DNA of 38,140 nucleotides from Falsiroseomonas sp. (GCF_030695085.1 NZ_JAUYTS010000037.1:1-38140), one strand, 5' to 3'. Numbered from the stretch's first letter, positions 1 through 10,547 are shown. Made by a program: numbers and translations. The notes: generated by a model not told the origin, from the letters alone.

Positions 1-1
1 G

Positions 2-202
2 CAGCTCCATGCCGACCGACCCGCGCTGACCATCGTGATGATCGAGCACAAGCTGCAGGTGGTGCGGCAACTCGCATCCCGCGTCATCGTCATGAACCAC
101 GGCAGCGTGCTGGTGGACGAGACGCCTGGTGAGGCGCTGGCCGATCCGCGTGTCATCGCGGCCTATCTCGGGCGCGCCGAGACGAGCCACGCCCATGGCT
201 GA
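2..202 (+). CDS. livG: Branched-chain amino acid ABC transporter ATP-binding protein LivG, C-terminal end (partial)
   Basis: Only the last 66 codons lie in the window, and the start is cut off by the window edge. The visible part carries the H-loop region (TIVMIEH) followed by a tail of the type seen in LivG/BraF, ending in a region reading AYLGRAE. LivG is one of two cytoplasmic ATPases that power the high-affinity importer for leucine, isoleucine, valine or related compounds. The TGA stop at 200-202 overlaps the livF start by eight bases, so the two are translated as a pair. Walker A, signature and Walker B motifs lie outside the window, so the call rests on the C-terminal pattern and on the livF neighbour. 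Confidence 0.85.
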   Translation, partial: QLHADRPALTIVMIEHKLQVVRQLASRVIVMNHGSVLVDETPGEALADPRVIAAYLGRAETSHAHG

Positions 203-917
203 ACCTTACCTGTCGATCGACGCGATCGACGTCTTCTACGGCCCGGTGCAGGCGTTGTTCGGCGTCACCGTCACCGTGGCGCGCGGCGAGGTCGTGGCGG
301 TGCTGGGCGGCAATGCCTCCGGCAAGTCGACCACGGTGAAGGCGGCGCTCGGCATCGTTCGGCCGCGCAATGGCAGCGTGACGCTGGACGGCACCCGGAT
401 CGACGGGCTGTCGCCGCATCAGGTCATCGCCCGCGGTGTCGGCTCGATCCCCGAAGGGCGCCGGGTCTTTGCGGAGATGAGCGTCGAGGAGAATCTTCGC
501 CTCGGTGCCTATGTCCGGCGCGGCGAAGGCAAATCGGTGCTGGACGCGGATATCGACGCCGCCTTCGATCTGTTCCCCCGCTTGGCGGAGCGCCGCCGGC
601 AGGCTGCCGGAACCATGTCGGGGGGTGAGCAGCAGATGCTGGCCATGGCCCGAGCCTGGATGCGGCGCCCGGACCTGCTGTGCATCGACGAGCCATCGAT
701 GGGCTTGTCGCCGCTGTTCGTGGACCATGTGTATGAGGTGCTGGCCCGGTGGAAGACCGCGGGCCTGACCATCCTGATGGTCGAGCAGAACGCGAACATG
801 GCGCTGCAACTGGCCGATCGTGCCTATGTGCTGCGCAACGGCGCCATCGCTGTGCAGGGCCGCGCCGCGGACCTCGCGCGCGATCCGGCGCTGCGCCAGG
901 CCTATCTCGGGGGCTGA
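195..917 (+). CDS. livF: Branched-chain amino acid ABC transporter ATP-binding protein LivF
   Basis: This is the second ATPase of the LivFGHM-type importer, 240 residues long and typical for LivF. The Walker A motif GGNASGKST lies at about residues 38-46, the signature MSGGEQQ at 141-147, Walker B with LLCIDEP at 161-167, and the H-loop region is replaced by the LivF-typical MVEQN at 195-199. The ATG at 195 is preferred over an in-frame upstream start at 129 because it removes an N-terminal extension that lies entirely within livG, and it gives the usual livG/livF overlap. The exact substrate (leucine-type amino acids, urea or another compound) cannot be told from the ATPase alone. A terminator follows directly. 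Confidence 0.93.
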   Translation: MAEPYLSIDAIDVFYGPVQALFGVTVTVARGEVVAVLGGNASGKSTTVKAALGIVRPRNGSVTLDGTRIDGLSPHQVIARGVGSIPEGRRVFAEMSVEENLRLGAYVRRGEGKSVLDADIDAAFDLFPRLAERRRQAAGTMSGGEQQMLAMARAWMRRPDLLCIDEPSMGLSPLFVDHVYEVLARWKTAGLTILMVEQNANMALQLADRAYVLRNGAIAVQGRAADLARDPALRQAYLGG

Positions 918-940
918 AGCTGGTTGCCCCCTCGGCGGGC

Positions 941-962
941 CGTCGCATCGCGGCGCTTTTTT
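941..962 (+). terminator. Rho-independent terminator after livF
   Basis: A six-pair stem (CGTCGC / GCGGCG, with one G-U pair) closes a three-base loop, and after one C it is followed by six T residues at 957-962. It lies 24 bases past the livF stop and before the convergent TetR gene, where a terminator is expected. Confidence 0.7.
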
Positions 963-1020
963 GAACGACACCGTCGCTCGCGGCCGTGCGACCCAGACGC
1001 ATGGTTGAGCCCGGGCTTGG

Positions 1021-1791
1021 CTAACGGGTAGGCGGATCGCGCCCGAACAGCGTTCGGAACCAGCACGCGGACAGCATGTCTGCCACCCCATCCTCCGGCA
1101 TCGCTGCGAGCGGGCCGATGGCGGGCCGCACATAAAGGTCACGCAGCACGCCTTCGACCATGGCGATGCAGGCCAGGGCTCGGGCAGACTTCTCCACCTC
1201 CGGCAGTGCCGCGGCCGAGGGATCGTTGCGTTCCCACGCCCGCACGACCCGCGCGGCAAGCGCCAGGTTCGCCTCCTGCCCGATGCGCGCGAATTCCGGC
1301 TGCGCATTGCCGAGCTGCATGAGGCAGCGCATCAGGCCGGCATTCCCGCGATAGACGCGGACGTAGTAGCGGTTGGCCGCGCGGATGCGGTCGTAGATCG
1401 GCGTCGCGGTAGCCGAGACGGGGCGGCGCTGGCGCACGGTTGTCATGAAGTCGGACAGCACCGCCTCGGCCGCCGCGCTGCCATCGGGCCAGTAGCGGTA
1501 GAAGGTGCCATGCGCGAGACCGGCCTCGGCCGCGCAATCGGCGACGCGCAGCGCGTGCAGCCCGCCCTGTTCCAGCAGCCGCGCGACGGACAGCATCAGG
1601 CGCAGGCGCGTGCGGATGGTCTTCGGCTGCGCCGTGGCGGCGGCCAGGCGCTCGTCCAGCTGCTCGCGGTAGACGAAGGGGCCTCGCGCCAGAAGCGCGG
1701 CGGCATCCGGCGGCTCGGCCGGGGTCTCGGCCTGGGCGGGGTTGGGCGACATCAAGGCCGGGGTCAATTCTGATATTGACATCAGTGTCAT
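1021..1791 (-). CDS. TetR/AcrR family transcriptional regulator
   Basis: A 256-residue DNA-binding repressor-type protein. The TetR N-terminal helix-turn-helix spans about residues 60-105, with the characteristic stretch GTFYRYW at 95-101; the remainder is an all-helical ligand-binding and dimer domain. Residues 1-55 form a longer than usual N-terminal extension. The ATG at 1791 is chosen, though ATGs at 1782 and 1752 are possible, and a start at 1752 would free the inverted repeat at 1776-1790 from the coding region. The gene diverges from the acyl-CoA ligase operon with only about 50 bases between starts, so control of that operon (and of itself) is the natural inference. The ligand may be an acyl-CoA or the imported substrate. 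Confidence 0.85.
   Translation of the reverse strand: MTLMSISELTPALMSPNPAQAETPAEPPDAAALLARGPFVYREQLDERLAAATAQPKTIRTRLRLMLSVARLLEQGGLHALRVADCAAEAGLAHGTFYRYWPDGSAAAEAVLSDFMTTVRQRRPVSATATPIYDRIRAANRYYVRVYRGNAGLMRCLMQLGNAQPEFARIGQEANLALAARVVRAWERNDPSAAALPEVEKSARALACIAMVEGVLRDLYVRPAIGPLAAMPEDGVADMLSACWFRTLFGRDPPTR
1776..1790. promoter_or_regulatory. Probable TetR operator overlapping a TTGACA -35 element
   Basis: TGACA at 1777-1781 and TGTCA at 1786-1790 form a perfect 5-base inverted repeat around a four-base centre. The plus-strand hexamer TTGACA at 1776-1781 is a perfect -35 box for the divergent acyl-CoA ligase operon, although no good -10 box is seen at 16-18 bases. A repressor on the repeat would block that promoter. 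The repeat also covers the first codons of the assigned TetR start. Confidence 0.5.
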
Positions 1792-1842
1792 TTACCGTGA
1801 GCGTTCCTACAAGACCAGTGATCTGGGAGAGGTTGCGCCAAC

Positions 1843-3492
1843 GTGCCACCCCTGACCGCCACCCTGGCGAACGATCCGGTGCTCGCGGCCCATGCCGCGA
1901 TGCGCGCGCGGATCGAGGCGCCGCCCTTCGCCGCCTCGCTCGGCGCCTTCGTGGATGCGGCCGCGGCCGCACACGGTGCCGCGCCGCTCTGGCGCTTCAT
2001 CGATGCGCCGGATGGCCTGCCGCTGCGCGAGATAAGCTATGCCGGCCTGGCGGAGGCGACGCGGCGCGTGGCATCCGGCCTGGCGCAGGCGGGCGTGCGG
2101 CGCGGCGACCGCGTTGGCGTGATGCTGCCGAACATCCCCGCCTTCCCCATAACCTGGCTCGCGCTTGCGCGGCTCGGCGCCATCATGATCCCGGTGAATA
2201 CGGGCTACACGGCGCGTGAACTGGATTATGTGCTGGGCGATGGTGGCGCCTCGCATCTCGTCGTGCATGAGGACGCGTTGCCGGCGCTGGAGGAGTTGCT
2301 GGCGCAGCGGCCGATCCTCGCCCCCGACAGCATCCATGTCGTCGGCCTCGTCCCGCAGGGAATGCGCGACTGGATGACGCTGCTGGATGGTGATCCGGGC
2401 GGGCCGCCGGGCGCGTCGCCTGGGCTCGATGACCTGGTGAACCTGCAATACACCTCCGGCACCACGGGCTTCCCGAAGGGCTGCATGCTGACCCACCGCT
2501 ATTGGCTGACGCTCGGGCGCGTTGCGGCCGGGCGCGGCGGCGATGTGCGCGTGGTGCTGGCCGCGCAACCCTTCTACTACATGGACCCACAATGGCTGCT
2601 GCTGATGGCGATGCATCTCGGCGGTCGCTTCGTGGTGGCCCCGCGCCCCTCGGCCACGCGCTTCATGGACTGGGTGCGGCGCGAGGGCGTGGAGTACTGC
2701 ATCTTTCCGCAGATCGTGCTGAAGCAGCCGGAATCGCCCGATGACTCGCGCAACGCACTGAAGCGCGTTTCGATCTTCGGCCTTCGGTCCGACATGCATG
2801 CCGCGATGGAACGCCGCTTCGGCTGCGTGGCGCGGGAGAGTTTCGGCATGACCGAGATCGGCTCCGGCCTCACCACCCCGCCGGAGGCGTTGGAGATGAT
2901 CGGCAGCGGCACCTGCGGCCTGCCCTCGCCCTTCCGCGAGGCGAGCATCCGCGACGCTGACGGCCGTGAGCTTGGCGCGGGGGAGATCGGCGAACTCTGG
3001 ATCCGCGGCCCCGGCATCCTCAAGGGCTATTGGAACAAGCCGGAGGCCAATGCGGAGGCCTTCCGCGAGGGCGGCTGGTTCCGCACCGGCGATCTGTTCC
3101 GCCGCGATGCGCGCGGCTTCCATTTCATCGTGGGCCGGGTGAAGGACATGATCCGCCGCTCCTCGGAAAACATCGCCGCGCGTGAGGTGGAGGCGGTGCT
3201 GATGCAGATGGATGCGGTGGAGGAGGCGGCGGTGATCGGCGTGCCCGATGCCGATCGCGGGCAGGAGGTGAAGGCCTGCCTGGTACTGAAGCCCGGCCTT
3301 GGCCAGGCGGACCTGCCGCCCGAGGCGGTCTTCGCGCATTGCGCGGCGCAGCTCGCGCGGTTCAAGGTGCCGCGATTCCTGGAATACCGCGCGTCACTGC
3401 CGAAGACACCGTCGCAGAAAATCGCCAAGCATGTGCTGGTCGCCGAGCGCCCAGACCTGCGCGAGGGCGCGATCGACCGGCTGAGGATCTGA
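1843..3492 (+). CDS. AMP-forming acyl-CoA ligase (ANL superfamily, CaiC-like)
   Basis: A 549-residue adenylate-forming enzyme that would activate a carboxylic acid with ATP and join it to CoA. The P-loop YTSGTTGFPKG lies at residues 203-213, the FGMTEIG motif at 334-340, the YWNKPEA...GWFRTGD stretch at about 396-417, the hinge GRVKDM at 431-436, and the catalytic lysine in PSQKI is near residue 527. The start is GTG, supported by GGGAGAGG at 1825-1832, ten bases upstream. It is the first gene of the operon controlled from the TetR intergenic region and is separated from the crotonase gene by six bases. Overall shape suggests the carnitine/crotonobetaine-CoA ligase branch, but substrate is not proven. 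Long-chain or aryl acids remain possible. Confidence 0.88.
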   Translation: MPPLTATLANDPVLAAHAAMRARIEAPPFAASLGAFVDAAAAAHGAAPLWRFIDAPDGLPLREISYAGLAEATRRVASGLAQAGVRRGDRVGVMLPNIPAFPITWLALARLGAIMIPVNTGYTARELDYVLGDGGASHLVVHEDALPALEELLAQRPILAPDSIHVVGLVPQGMRDWMTLLDGDPGGPPGASPGLDDLVNLQYTSGTTGFPKGCMLTHRYWLTLGRVAAGRGGDVRVVLAAQPFYYMDPQWLLLMAMHLGGRFVVAPRPSATRFMDWVRREGVEYCIFPQIVLKQPESPDDSRNALKRVSIFGLRSDMHAAMERRFGCVARESFGMTEIGSGLTTPPEALEMIGSGTCGLPSPFREASIRDADGRELGAGEIGELWIRGPGILKGYWNKPEANAEAFREGGWFRTGDLFRRDARGFHFIVGRVKDMIRRSSENIAAREVEAVLMQMDAVEEAAVIGVPDADRGQEVKACLVLKPGLGQADLPPEAVFAHCAAQLARFKVPRFLEYRASLPKTPSQKIAKHVLVAERPDLREGAIDRLRI

Positions 3493-3498
3493 CAGACC

Positions 3499-4305
3499 AT
3501 GCCGCTTCGCTATGAAACCGACGGGCCGATCGCCATCTTCACCATCGACAACGGCGCGGTGAACCCGACGACGCCGGCGATGCACAAGGAACTGCACGCG
3601 GCGATGACGCGCTTCCTGCGCGACCCCGAGATCCGCTGCGGCATCCTGACCGGCGCCGGCGATCGGGCCTTCTGCGCCGGTGACGACATCAAATCCCCAA
3701 GGCGGGCAATGACGGCGGAGGAACAGCTCGGCGACCACCTCTGGCCGCATTCCACCGAGGGTGCGACGCCGCATGATTTCAGCTGGTCGCGCGACGTGAT
3801 CCTGATGGAGCGGTTCAAGCCGATCATCGGCGCGGTCAATGGCTGGTGCCTCGGCATGGGGCTGATCTACCTGCTGACGCTGACCGACATCCGCATCGCC
3901 GCGACCACCGCACGCTTCGGCTTCCCGGAAGTGGCCTACGGCATGGGCGGGGCCGGCGGCTCGACGCGGCTGCTGCGCCAGATGCCGCCGGTCGCGGCGA
4001 TGTGGATGCTGCTGACCGGTGAGCCGATGACGGCGGCGGAAGCCGAGCGCAACTTCCTCATCAACCGGGTCGTCGAGCCCGAACGCCTGATGGAGGAGGC
4101 ACGCCGCATCGCCAGCGGCATCTGCCGCCATCCACCGGCCGCGGTGCGCGTGGAGATGGAAGCCTCCTACCGCGCGCAGGATCTCAGCCGCGCCGACGCG
4201 GTCGCCTTCACCAAGCACCTCTATCGTCTGCAGCGCCTCGGCCTGTCCGATGGTGGAGACCTGCTGGAGGATGGTTTCCTGTATCGCCGTGGCGATCAGG
4301 CATGA
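3499..4305 (+). CDS. Enoyl-CoA hydratase/isomerase (crotonase) family protein
   Basis: A 268-residue crotonase-fold enzyme acting on CoA thioesters. The two oxyanion-hole segments are visible: FCAGDDIKS near residues 58-66 and GWCLGMGL near 115-122. The second catalytic glutamate of hydratases is kept in FGFPEV (residue 144), but the first glutamate position, normally in a GGxCE context, reads GMGLIY, so classic hydration with two glutamates is doubtful. It lies six bases after the acyl-CoA ligase and probably processes that enzyme's product. Hydratase, isomerase, lyase or hydrolase activity are all possible within this family. Confidence 0.85.
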   Translation: MPLRYETDGPIAIFTIDNGAVNPTTPAMHKELHAAMTRFLRDPEIRCGILTGAGDRAFCAGDDIKSPRRAMTAEEQLGDHLWPHSTEGATPHDFSWSRDVILMERFKPIIGAVNGWCLGMGLIYLLTLTDIRIAATTARFGFPEVAYGMGGAGGSTRLLRQMPPVAAMWMLLTGEPMTAAEAERNFLINRVVEPERLMEEARRIASGICRHPPAAVRVEMEASYRAQDLSRADAVAFTKHLYRLQRLGLSDGGDLLEDGFLYRRGDQA

Positions 4306-4378
4306 TCCGCTCCTGTCCGGGAGCTGCACTGACGGTCCTCGTCCGAGGCACTGAAAACCAGAAGAAGGGAGAGCAGGC

Positions 4379-5437
4379 ATGTCCATCAAGACGACACGCA
4401 GGGCGGTACTCGGCGCGGGGCTCGCCGCGGCAACGCTGCCACTGCCCGCAATCGCGCAGAGCAGCGTGCCCAAGCCGGACCGGATCGTCGTCAACGCATC
4501 CGGCGGCGCCATGGCGAACCTGTTCCGCCGCACCTACAATGCGGAGTTCGAGAAGCGCCACGGGATCCGCGTCGTCGACACCTCGCCGGTCGATTTCGGC
4601 AAGCTGCGCGCAATGGTCGAGAGCGGCAATGTCGAATGGAGCGTGACGGAGCTTGGCGGGCAGGACTTCGTTCGCGCCAAGAACATGAATCTGCTGGAGC
4701 CGCTCGACCTCTCCATCATCGACCTGTCGAAGTATCCGGCCGCGGTGCGCGACACCCACGCCTTCCCCTCCTCGGTCTATTCGACCGTGATGGCGTATCG
4801 GACCGATGTCTTCCGTGACGGTTCGCACCCGAAGGGCTGGGCGGAGTTCTGGGATGTGCGGCGCTTCCCCGGCCCGCGTTCGCTGCGCAACCATCCGGTG
4901 GACAATCTGGAATTCGCGCTGCTCGCGGATGGCGTCGAGCCGGACAAGCTCTACCCGATCGACATCGACCGCGCGCTGCGCAAGATGACCGAGCTGCGGC
5001 CGCATATCTCGGTGTGGTGGACCACGGGCGCTCAGCCGGCGCAGCTTCTGGTGGACCGGGAGGTTGTGCTCGCCTCCGGCTGGAACGGGCGCTTCTACGA
5101 CATCGCCAAGCGCGGCGCGCCGGTCGCGGTGGAATGGCAGGGTGGCTCCGCCAAGCAGAACGCCTTCGGCATCCCGCGTGGGGCACCGCACCTGCATTGG
5201 GCGAACCAGTTTCTCCAGGTGATGACCACGCCGGAACTCCAGGCCGTCTATGCGACGGAGCTCGCCTATCCCGGCCTGCATCCGGATACGGTCAATTTCG
5301 TCGCCGAAGACATCAAGCCGCATCTGCCGACCACCCCCGCTAACCTGGAGAAGCAGTTCTGGCTCGGCGTGGATTGGTGGACGGAAAACGGCCAGCGCGC
5401 GCAGGAAGCGTGGAACCGCTGGATGCTGCGGCGCTGA
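4379..5437 (+). CDS. Extracellular solute-binding protein of a spermidine/putrescine-type ABC importer
   Basis: A 352-residue periplasmic binding protein of the PotD/PotF kind. The N-terminus has a twin-arginine-like segment (TTRRAVLG), a hydrophobic core, and a likely cleavage after AIAQ near residue 26, so export by Tat or Sec is expected. The body shows the type 2 periplasmic-binding pattern with the early VVNASGG strand. A good ribosome site (AAGGGAGAG at about 4365-4373) precedes the ATG. It lies 73 bases after the crotonase gene and is followed by the ATPase and two permeases. The ligand is probably a small amine or amine-containing acid, which would suit the nearby amine oxidase-like gene. 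This is inferred only. Confidence 0.87.
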   Translation: MSIKTTRRAVLGAGLAAATLPLPAIAQSSVPKPDRIVVNASGGAMANLFRRTYNAEFEKRHGIRVVDTSPVDFGKLRAMVESGNVEWSVTELGGQDFVRAKNMNLLEPLDLSIIDLSKYPAAVRDTHAFPSSVYSTVMAYRTDVFRDGSHPKGWAEFWDVRRFPGPRSLRNHPVDNLEFALLADGVEPDKLYPIDIDRALRKMTELRPHISVWWTTGAQPAQLLVDREVVLASGWNGRFYDIAKRGAPVAVEWQGGSAKQNAFGIPRGAPHLHWANQFLQVMTTPELQAVYATELAYPGLHPDTVNFVAEDIKPHLPTTPANLEKQFWLGVDWWTENGQRAQEAWNRWMLRR

Positions 5438-5462
5438 TGCCGCGGCTGCGGGAGGGTCAAGC

Positions 5463-6504
<1,042 letters not shown>

Positions 6505-6524
<20 letters not shown>

Positions 6525-7368
6525 CCGCCGGCGCGCCGATCCGGCGCGGGCGCGGGAACGGATGCTGGTGATGCTGGCGTTGCCTGCGCTGCTGCTGCTC
6601 GGCGTGATTTTCATCTGGCCGCTGCTGCGGCTGCTGTCGATGTCGGTGGCCGATGGCACGCTCGACCAGTTCGAGAAGGCGGCGCTCGACGACCTTTATG
6701 TGATGGTGCTGTATGAGAGCATGGAGATCGCGGTGCTGGTCACCGTGATCTGCCTGGCGCTCGCCTATCCGGTCGCGGCCTGGCTGGCACAGGCGGGGCG
6801 CACGGGCTTCATCCTCGGCATGTTCTTCCTGCTGCTGCCGTTCTGGACCAGCATCCTGGTGCGGACCTATGCCTGGATGGTGCTGCTGGGGCGCAACGGC
6901 GTGATCAACCGCACGCTGCGGGACTGGGGCTGGATCGAGTTTCCCCTGCCGCTGCTGCACAACCTCACCGGCGTGCTGATCGGCATCGTGCATGTGATGC
7001 TGCCCTACATGGTGATCCCGATCTATGCCGCGCTGCTGCGCATCGACCCCGATCTGCGGCGCGCGGCGGAAGGGCTCGGCGCGCCCGCCTGGCGCGCCTT
7101 CCTGCGCGTGACGCTGCCGCTTTCCCTGCCTGGTGTCTTCGCCGGCTGCGCGCTGGTCTTCGTCATCACGCTCGGCTTCTTCATCACGCCGGCGCTGCTG
7201 GGTGGCGGGCAGGTGATGATGATCGCGATGCTGATCGAGCAGCAGGTGCGCGAATTCCTCGACTGGAACTTCGCCGCGGCGCTGGCGACGGTTCTGTTGG
7301 CGGCGACGCTGGTGATCTACGCGGCGCTCGCCAAGCTGACGGGGGGGCAGGGCCATGGCGCACGCTAG
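6505..7368 (+). CDS. ABC transporter permease (PotB-like)
   Basis: A 287-residue inner-membrane permease with about six transmembrane segments. The cytoplasmic EAA loop that docks the ATPase is clear: EGLGAPAWRAFLRVTLP near residues 193-209. The ATG at 6505 has GGAGG at 6494-6498, so it starts inside the ATPase gene, a coupling usual for these operons. It should pair with the following permease to form the membrane channel. Confidence 0.92.
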
Positions 7369-8170
7369 GCGGCAGCCCCGCAACCTCGGGCGCATCCTGC
7401 TGACCATTTTCGCCGGGCTGGTCTTCGCCTTCCTGATGCTGCCGCTGCTGGTGGTCTTCCCGATCTCCGTCTCCTCGGCCTCCTACCTGCAGTTCCCGCC
7501 GCCGGGATTTTCCTGGCAGTGGTATCAGCGCTACCTCGAGGATCCGGTCTGGATCGAAGCGACCATACGCAGCTTCAAGGTCGCCATCCTCTGCACGGTG
7601 CTGTCGATGGGCCTCGGCGTGCCGCTTTCCTTCGCGCTGGTGCGGTCGCGTCTGCGCGGCATGCGGATCGCGGACCGGCTGGTGGCGGCGCCGATCATCG
7701 TGCCGAACATCATCATCTCCATCGCCATCTACAGCCTGTTCGCGAAGCTGCAGCTGATCGGCGTCTGGTACGGCATCGCGGTGGCGCATACCATTCTCGC
7801 GCTACCCTTCGTCGTGATCCTGGTCAGTGCCGGGCTGCGCACCTTCGACGAGGCGCAGGAACAGGCGGCGATGGGGCTCGGCGCATCCTGGCCCGTCGCG
7901 GTCTGGCGCATCACGCTGCCCCAGTTGCGGCCCAGCCTGATCTCCGCCGCCTTCCTCGCCTTCGTCACATCTTTCGACGAGCTGGTGATCGCGATGTTCC
8001 TCTCCGGCGCATCGATGACGCTGCCGAAGAAGATGTTCGACAACATCATGCTGGAGATCGACCCGACCATCGCCGCGGTCTCCGTGCTGCAGATTTTCCT
8101 GGCCTGCATCTGCCTGGGTGTCGCGACGCTGTTCGGCCGCGGCGTGGTACCCGGGACGGCCGGCCGATGA
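7355..8170 (+). CDS. ABC transporter permease (PotC-like)
   Basis: A 271-residue inner-membrane permease, the second of the pair. About six hydrophobic segments are seen, with the EAA loop AAMGLGASWPVAVWRITLP in the second half. The ATG overlaps the end of the first permease gene by 14 bases. Its stop at 8168-8170 abuts the oxidase gene, placing transporter and oxidase on one transcript. Confidence 0.92.
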   Translation: MAHARRQPRNLGRILLTIFAGLVFAFLMLPLLVVFPISVSSASYLQFPPPGFSWQWYQRYLEDPVWIEATIRSFKVAILCTVLSMGLGVPLSFALVRSRLRGMRIADRLVAAPIIVPNIIISIAIYSLFAKLQLIGVWYGIAVAHTILALPFVVILVSAGLRTFDEAQEQAAMGLGASWPVAVWRITLPQLRPSLISAAFLAFVTSFDELVIAMFLSGASMTLPKKMFDNIMLEIDPTIAAVSVLQIFLACICLGVATLFGRGVVPGTAGR

Positions 8171-8181
8171 GGAACGACGCC

Positions 8182-9504
8182 ATGGACAGCACCGTCTTCC
8201 ACCCGGATTTCAAGCCGCTTCCCTACTGGTGGGAAGCGATCCCGATCGGCACGAACCCGGAGGCCGAGCTGCCGGCGAAGGCCGATGTCGTCATCGTCGG
8301 CGGCGGCCTTACCGCGCTGAACTGCGCGATCGAGCTGGGCCGCGGCGGCGCCAGGCCAGTGGTGCTGGAGGCCGAGGATTTCGGCTTCGGCGCCTCCACC
8401 CGCAATGGCGGCGCGGTCTCCGGCGGCGTCAACCTTGGCAAGGGCATGTCGGGGGCGAAGGCGGGCGATGGCACGATTGACCCGGTGGTGCGCGCCATGA
8501 TCGGCGACGCAGCCGAAAGCTTCACCCATATCGAGACGATGATCGCGCGCGAGGGCATCGAATGCCACTATGAGCGTTGTGGTCGCTTCGTCGGCGCCTT
8601 TACGCCGAAGCACTATGATGGCCTGGCCGCGCGTATCGGGTTGCTGAACGGCGAGGCGAAGGCGGAGGCGAGCATGGTGCCGCCGGAGCGGCAGCGGGAG
8701 GAGATCGCATCGGATTTCTACCGCGGCGGCATGGCGATCGAGCGCAGCGGCAAGCTGCATCCGGGCCTTTATCATCGCGGACTGATGGCCGTGGCGGAAC
8801 GCCATGGCGCGACGCTGATCGGCCGCACGCGCGCCGGCCGGCTGACACGCCAGGGCGCTGGCTGGACGGTCGAGACCTCCCGCGGGACCATCGCGGCGGA
8901 TGAGGTCGTCATCGCGACCAACGGCTATACCGGAGGGCTGACGCCGGATCTGCAGCGCCGAGTCATCCCGCTCGCCTCGCATATCATCGCGACGGAGCCG
9001 CTCGACGCCGATCTCGCGCGCAGCCTGATCCCGAAGGGACGCACGCTGTCCGATACGCGAAGGGTGCTGTCCTACTACCGCATGTCGCCGGATGGCAGGC
9101 GCGTGCTGTATGGCGGCCGCGCGCGCTTCACCCAGGTGGGGCCGGAGGTTTCGGCACCTGCGCTGCACGCGATGATGCTGGCCCGCTGGCCGCAGCTGAA
9201 GGGTGTGCGCGTCACCCATGCCTGGACGGGCAATACCGCCTTCACCTTCGATTTCCTGCCGCATATGGGCATCACGGAGAAGGGGCTTCACTACGCCATG
9301 GGCTGCAACGGCTCGGGCGTCGCGATGCTGTCCTATCTGGGCGGGCAGATCGGACGGAAGATCCTGGGTGGCGGCAACCATGTCACCGCCTTCGACGGGC
9401 GGGACTTTCCAACCAGGCCGTTCTACACGGGCTATCCATGGTTCCTGCCGGCCGTCGGCACCTACTATCGCTTTCGCGACTGGCTCGACCGCAAGGTCGC
9501 CTGA
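8182..9504 (+). CDS. FAD-dependent oxidoreductase (DAO family, PuuB-like amine oxidase)
   Basis: A 440-residue flavoprotein of the D-amino-acid-oxidase fold. The FAD-binding Rossmann motif VIVGGGLTAL lies at about residues 37-46, the acidic residue ending the second strand is in VLEAE near residue 63, and the family-typical FGFGASTRNGG follows at 67-77. The early tryptophan-rich YWWEAIP stretch is of the kind seen in gamma-glutamylputrescine oxidases. Start choice: ATG 8182 has AGGAA just upstream, while ATG 8167 would give an ATGA overlap with the permease gene and five more residues. Together with the polyamine-type importer, oxidation of an imported amine is likely. The true substrate is unknown. 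Confidence 0.87.
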   Translation: MDSTVFHPDFKPLPYWWEAIPIGTNPEAELPAKADVVIVGGGLTALNCAIELGRGGARPVVLEAEDFGFGASTRNGGAVSGGVNLGKGMSGAKAGDGTIDPVVRAMIGDAAESFTHIETMIAREGIECHYERCGRFVGAFTPKHYDGLAARIGLLNGEAKAEASMVPPERQREEIASDFYRGGMAIERSGKLHPGLYHRGLMAVAERHGATLIGRTRAGRLTRQGAGWTVETSRGTIAADEVVIATNGYTGGLTPDLQRRVIPLASHIIATEPLDADLARSLIPKGRTLSDTRRVLSYYRMSPDGRRVLYGGRARFTQVGPEVSAPALHAMMLARWPQLKGVRVTHAWTGNTAFTFDFLPHMGITEKGLHYAMGCNGSGVAMLSYLGGQIGRKILGGGNHVTAFDGRDFPTRPFYTGYPWFLPAVGTYYRFRDWLDRKVA

Positions 9505-9572
9505 CGCGCAATCCGCTGGGCCTGCGTGCTGGTCCCGGCGCGGCCGTGTGGCGCGGGGCTGCGAGGGTGCCG

Positions 9573-10543
9573 TCAGCCTCGTAAATGGCACGCCACACGA
9601 TGGCCGGGCGCAACCTCCCGCAGTTCCGGCACCACGGTCTGGCACGGTTCCGCCTTGGCGATCGGGCAGCGGGTGTGAAAATGGCAGCCACTCGGCGGGT
9701 TCAGCGGGCTCGGTACGTCACCCTTCAACATGATGCGCTGGCGCTTCACCGTGGGGTCGGGGATCGGCACCGCGGACAGCAGCGCCTCCGTGTAGGGATG
9801 CAACGGGTTGGTGTAGAGATCCCGCGCCGAGGCGATCTCGACGATGCGGCCGAGATACATCACGGCGACACGGTCGCTGGTGTGTTCCACCACCGACAGA
9901 TCATGGGCAATGAACAGGTAGGTCAGGCCGAGCTTTTCCTGCAGGTCCTCCAGCAGGTTCACCACCTGCGCCTGGATCGAGACATCCAGCGCGGAAACCG
10001 GCTCGTCGCAGACAATCAGCCTGGGCGAGACGGCCAGCGCGCGCGCGATGCCGATCCGCTGGCGCTGGCCGCCCGAGAATTCATGCGGAAAGCGCCGCAT
10101 CTGGTCGGCATTCAGCCCCACCGTCTCCAGCAGCTCCACCACCCGGTCTTCGCGTTCCTGCCGGGTGCGGCCGAGCTTATGGATGACCAGCGCCTCGCCG
10201 ATGATCGCGCCCACCGTCATGCGCGGATTGAGGCTGGCAAACGGGTCCTGGAAGATGATCTGCATGTCGCGCCGCAGCGTGCCGAGCTGGTTGCGGTCCA
10301 GCGCCGTAACGTCGCGCCCATCGAACCAGACCTGACCGCCGCTGGGTTCGATCAGCCGCAGGATCAGGCGGCCGGTGGTGGATTTGCCGCAGCCGGATTC
10401 GCCGACCAGCCCCAGCGTTTCCCCCGGCGCGATGTCGAAGCTGACGCCGGAGACGGCGTGCACCTCCTCCACCTTCCGGCCGAACAGGCCGCCGGTGATG
10501 GCGAAGCGCTTCTGCAGATCCTGCACGCGCAGCAGCGGTTCGG

Positions 10544-10547
<4 letters not shown>
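9573..10547 (-). CDS. Dipeptide/oligopeptide ABC transporter ATP-binding protein (DppF/OppF-like)
   Basis: A 324-residue ATPase. Walker [10 protein letters not shown] is at residues 49-57, with the signature [14 protein letters not shown], Walker [12 protein letters not shown], and the OppF/DppF C-terminal cysteine-containing segment [10 protein letters not shown]. The start ATG at 10547 overlaps the stop of the preceding ATPase gene as ATGA, so an upstream in-frame extension is discarded. It is the last gene of the peptide-importer operon and converges on the FAD oxidoreductase gene across 68 bases with no clear terminator. Confidence 0.93.

Noticed and set aside
1807..3339. A 510-residue frame antisense to the acyl-CoA ligase
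   Set aside because: Composition is typical of an antisense frame, with no domains. The plus-strand ligase has all ANL motifs.
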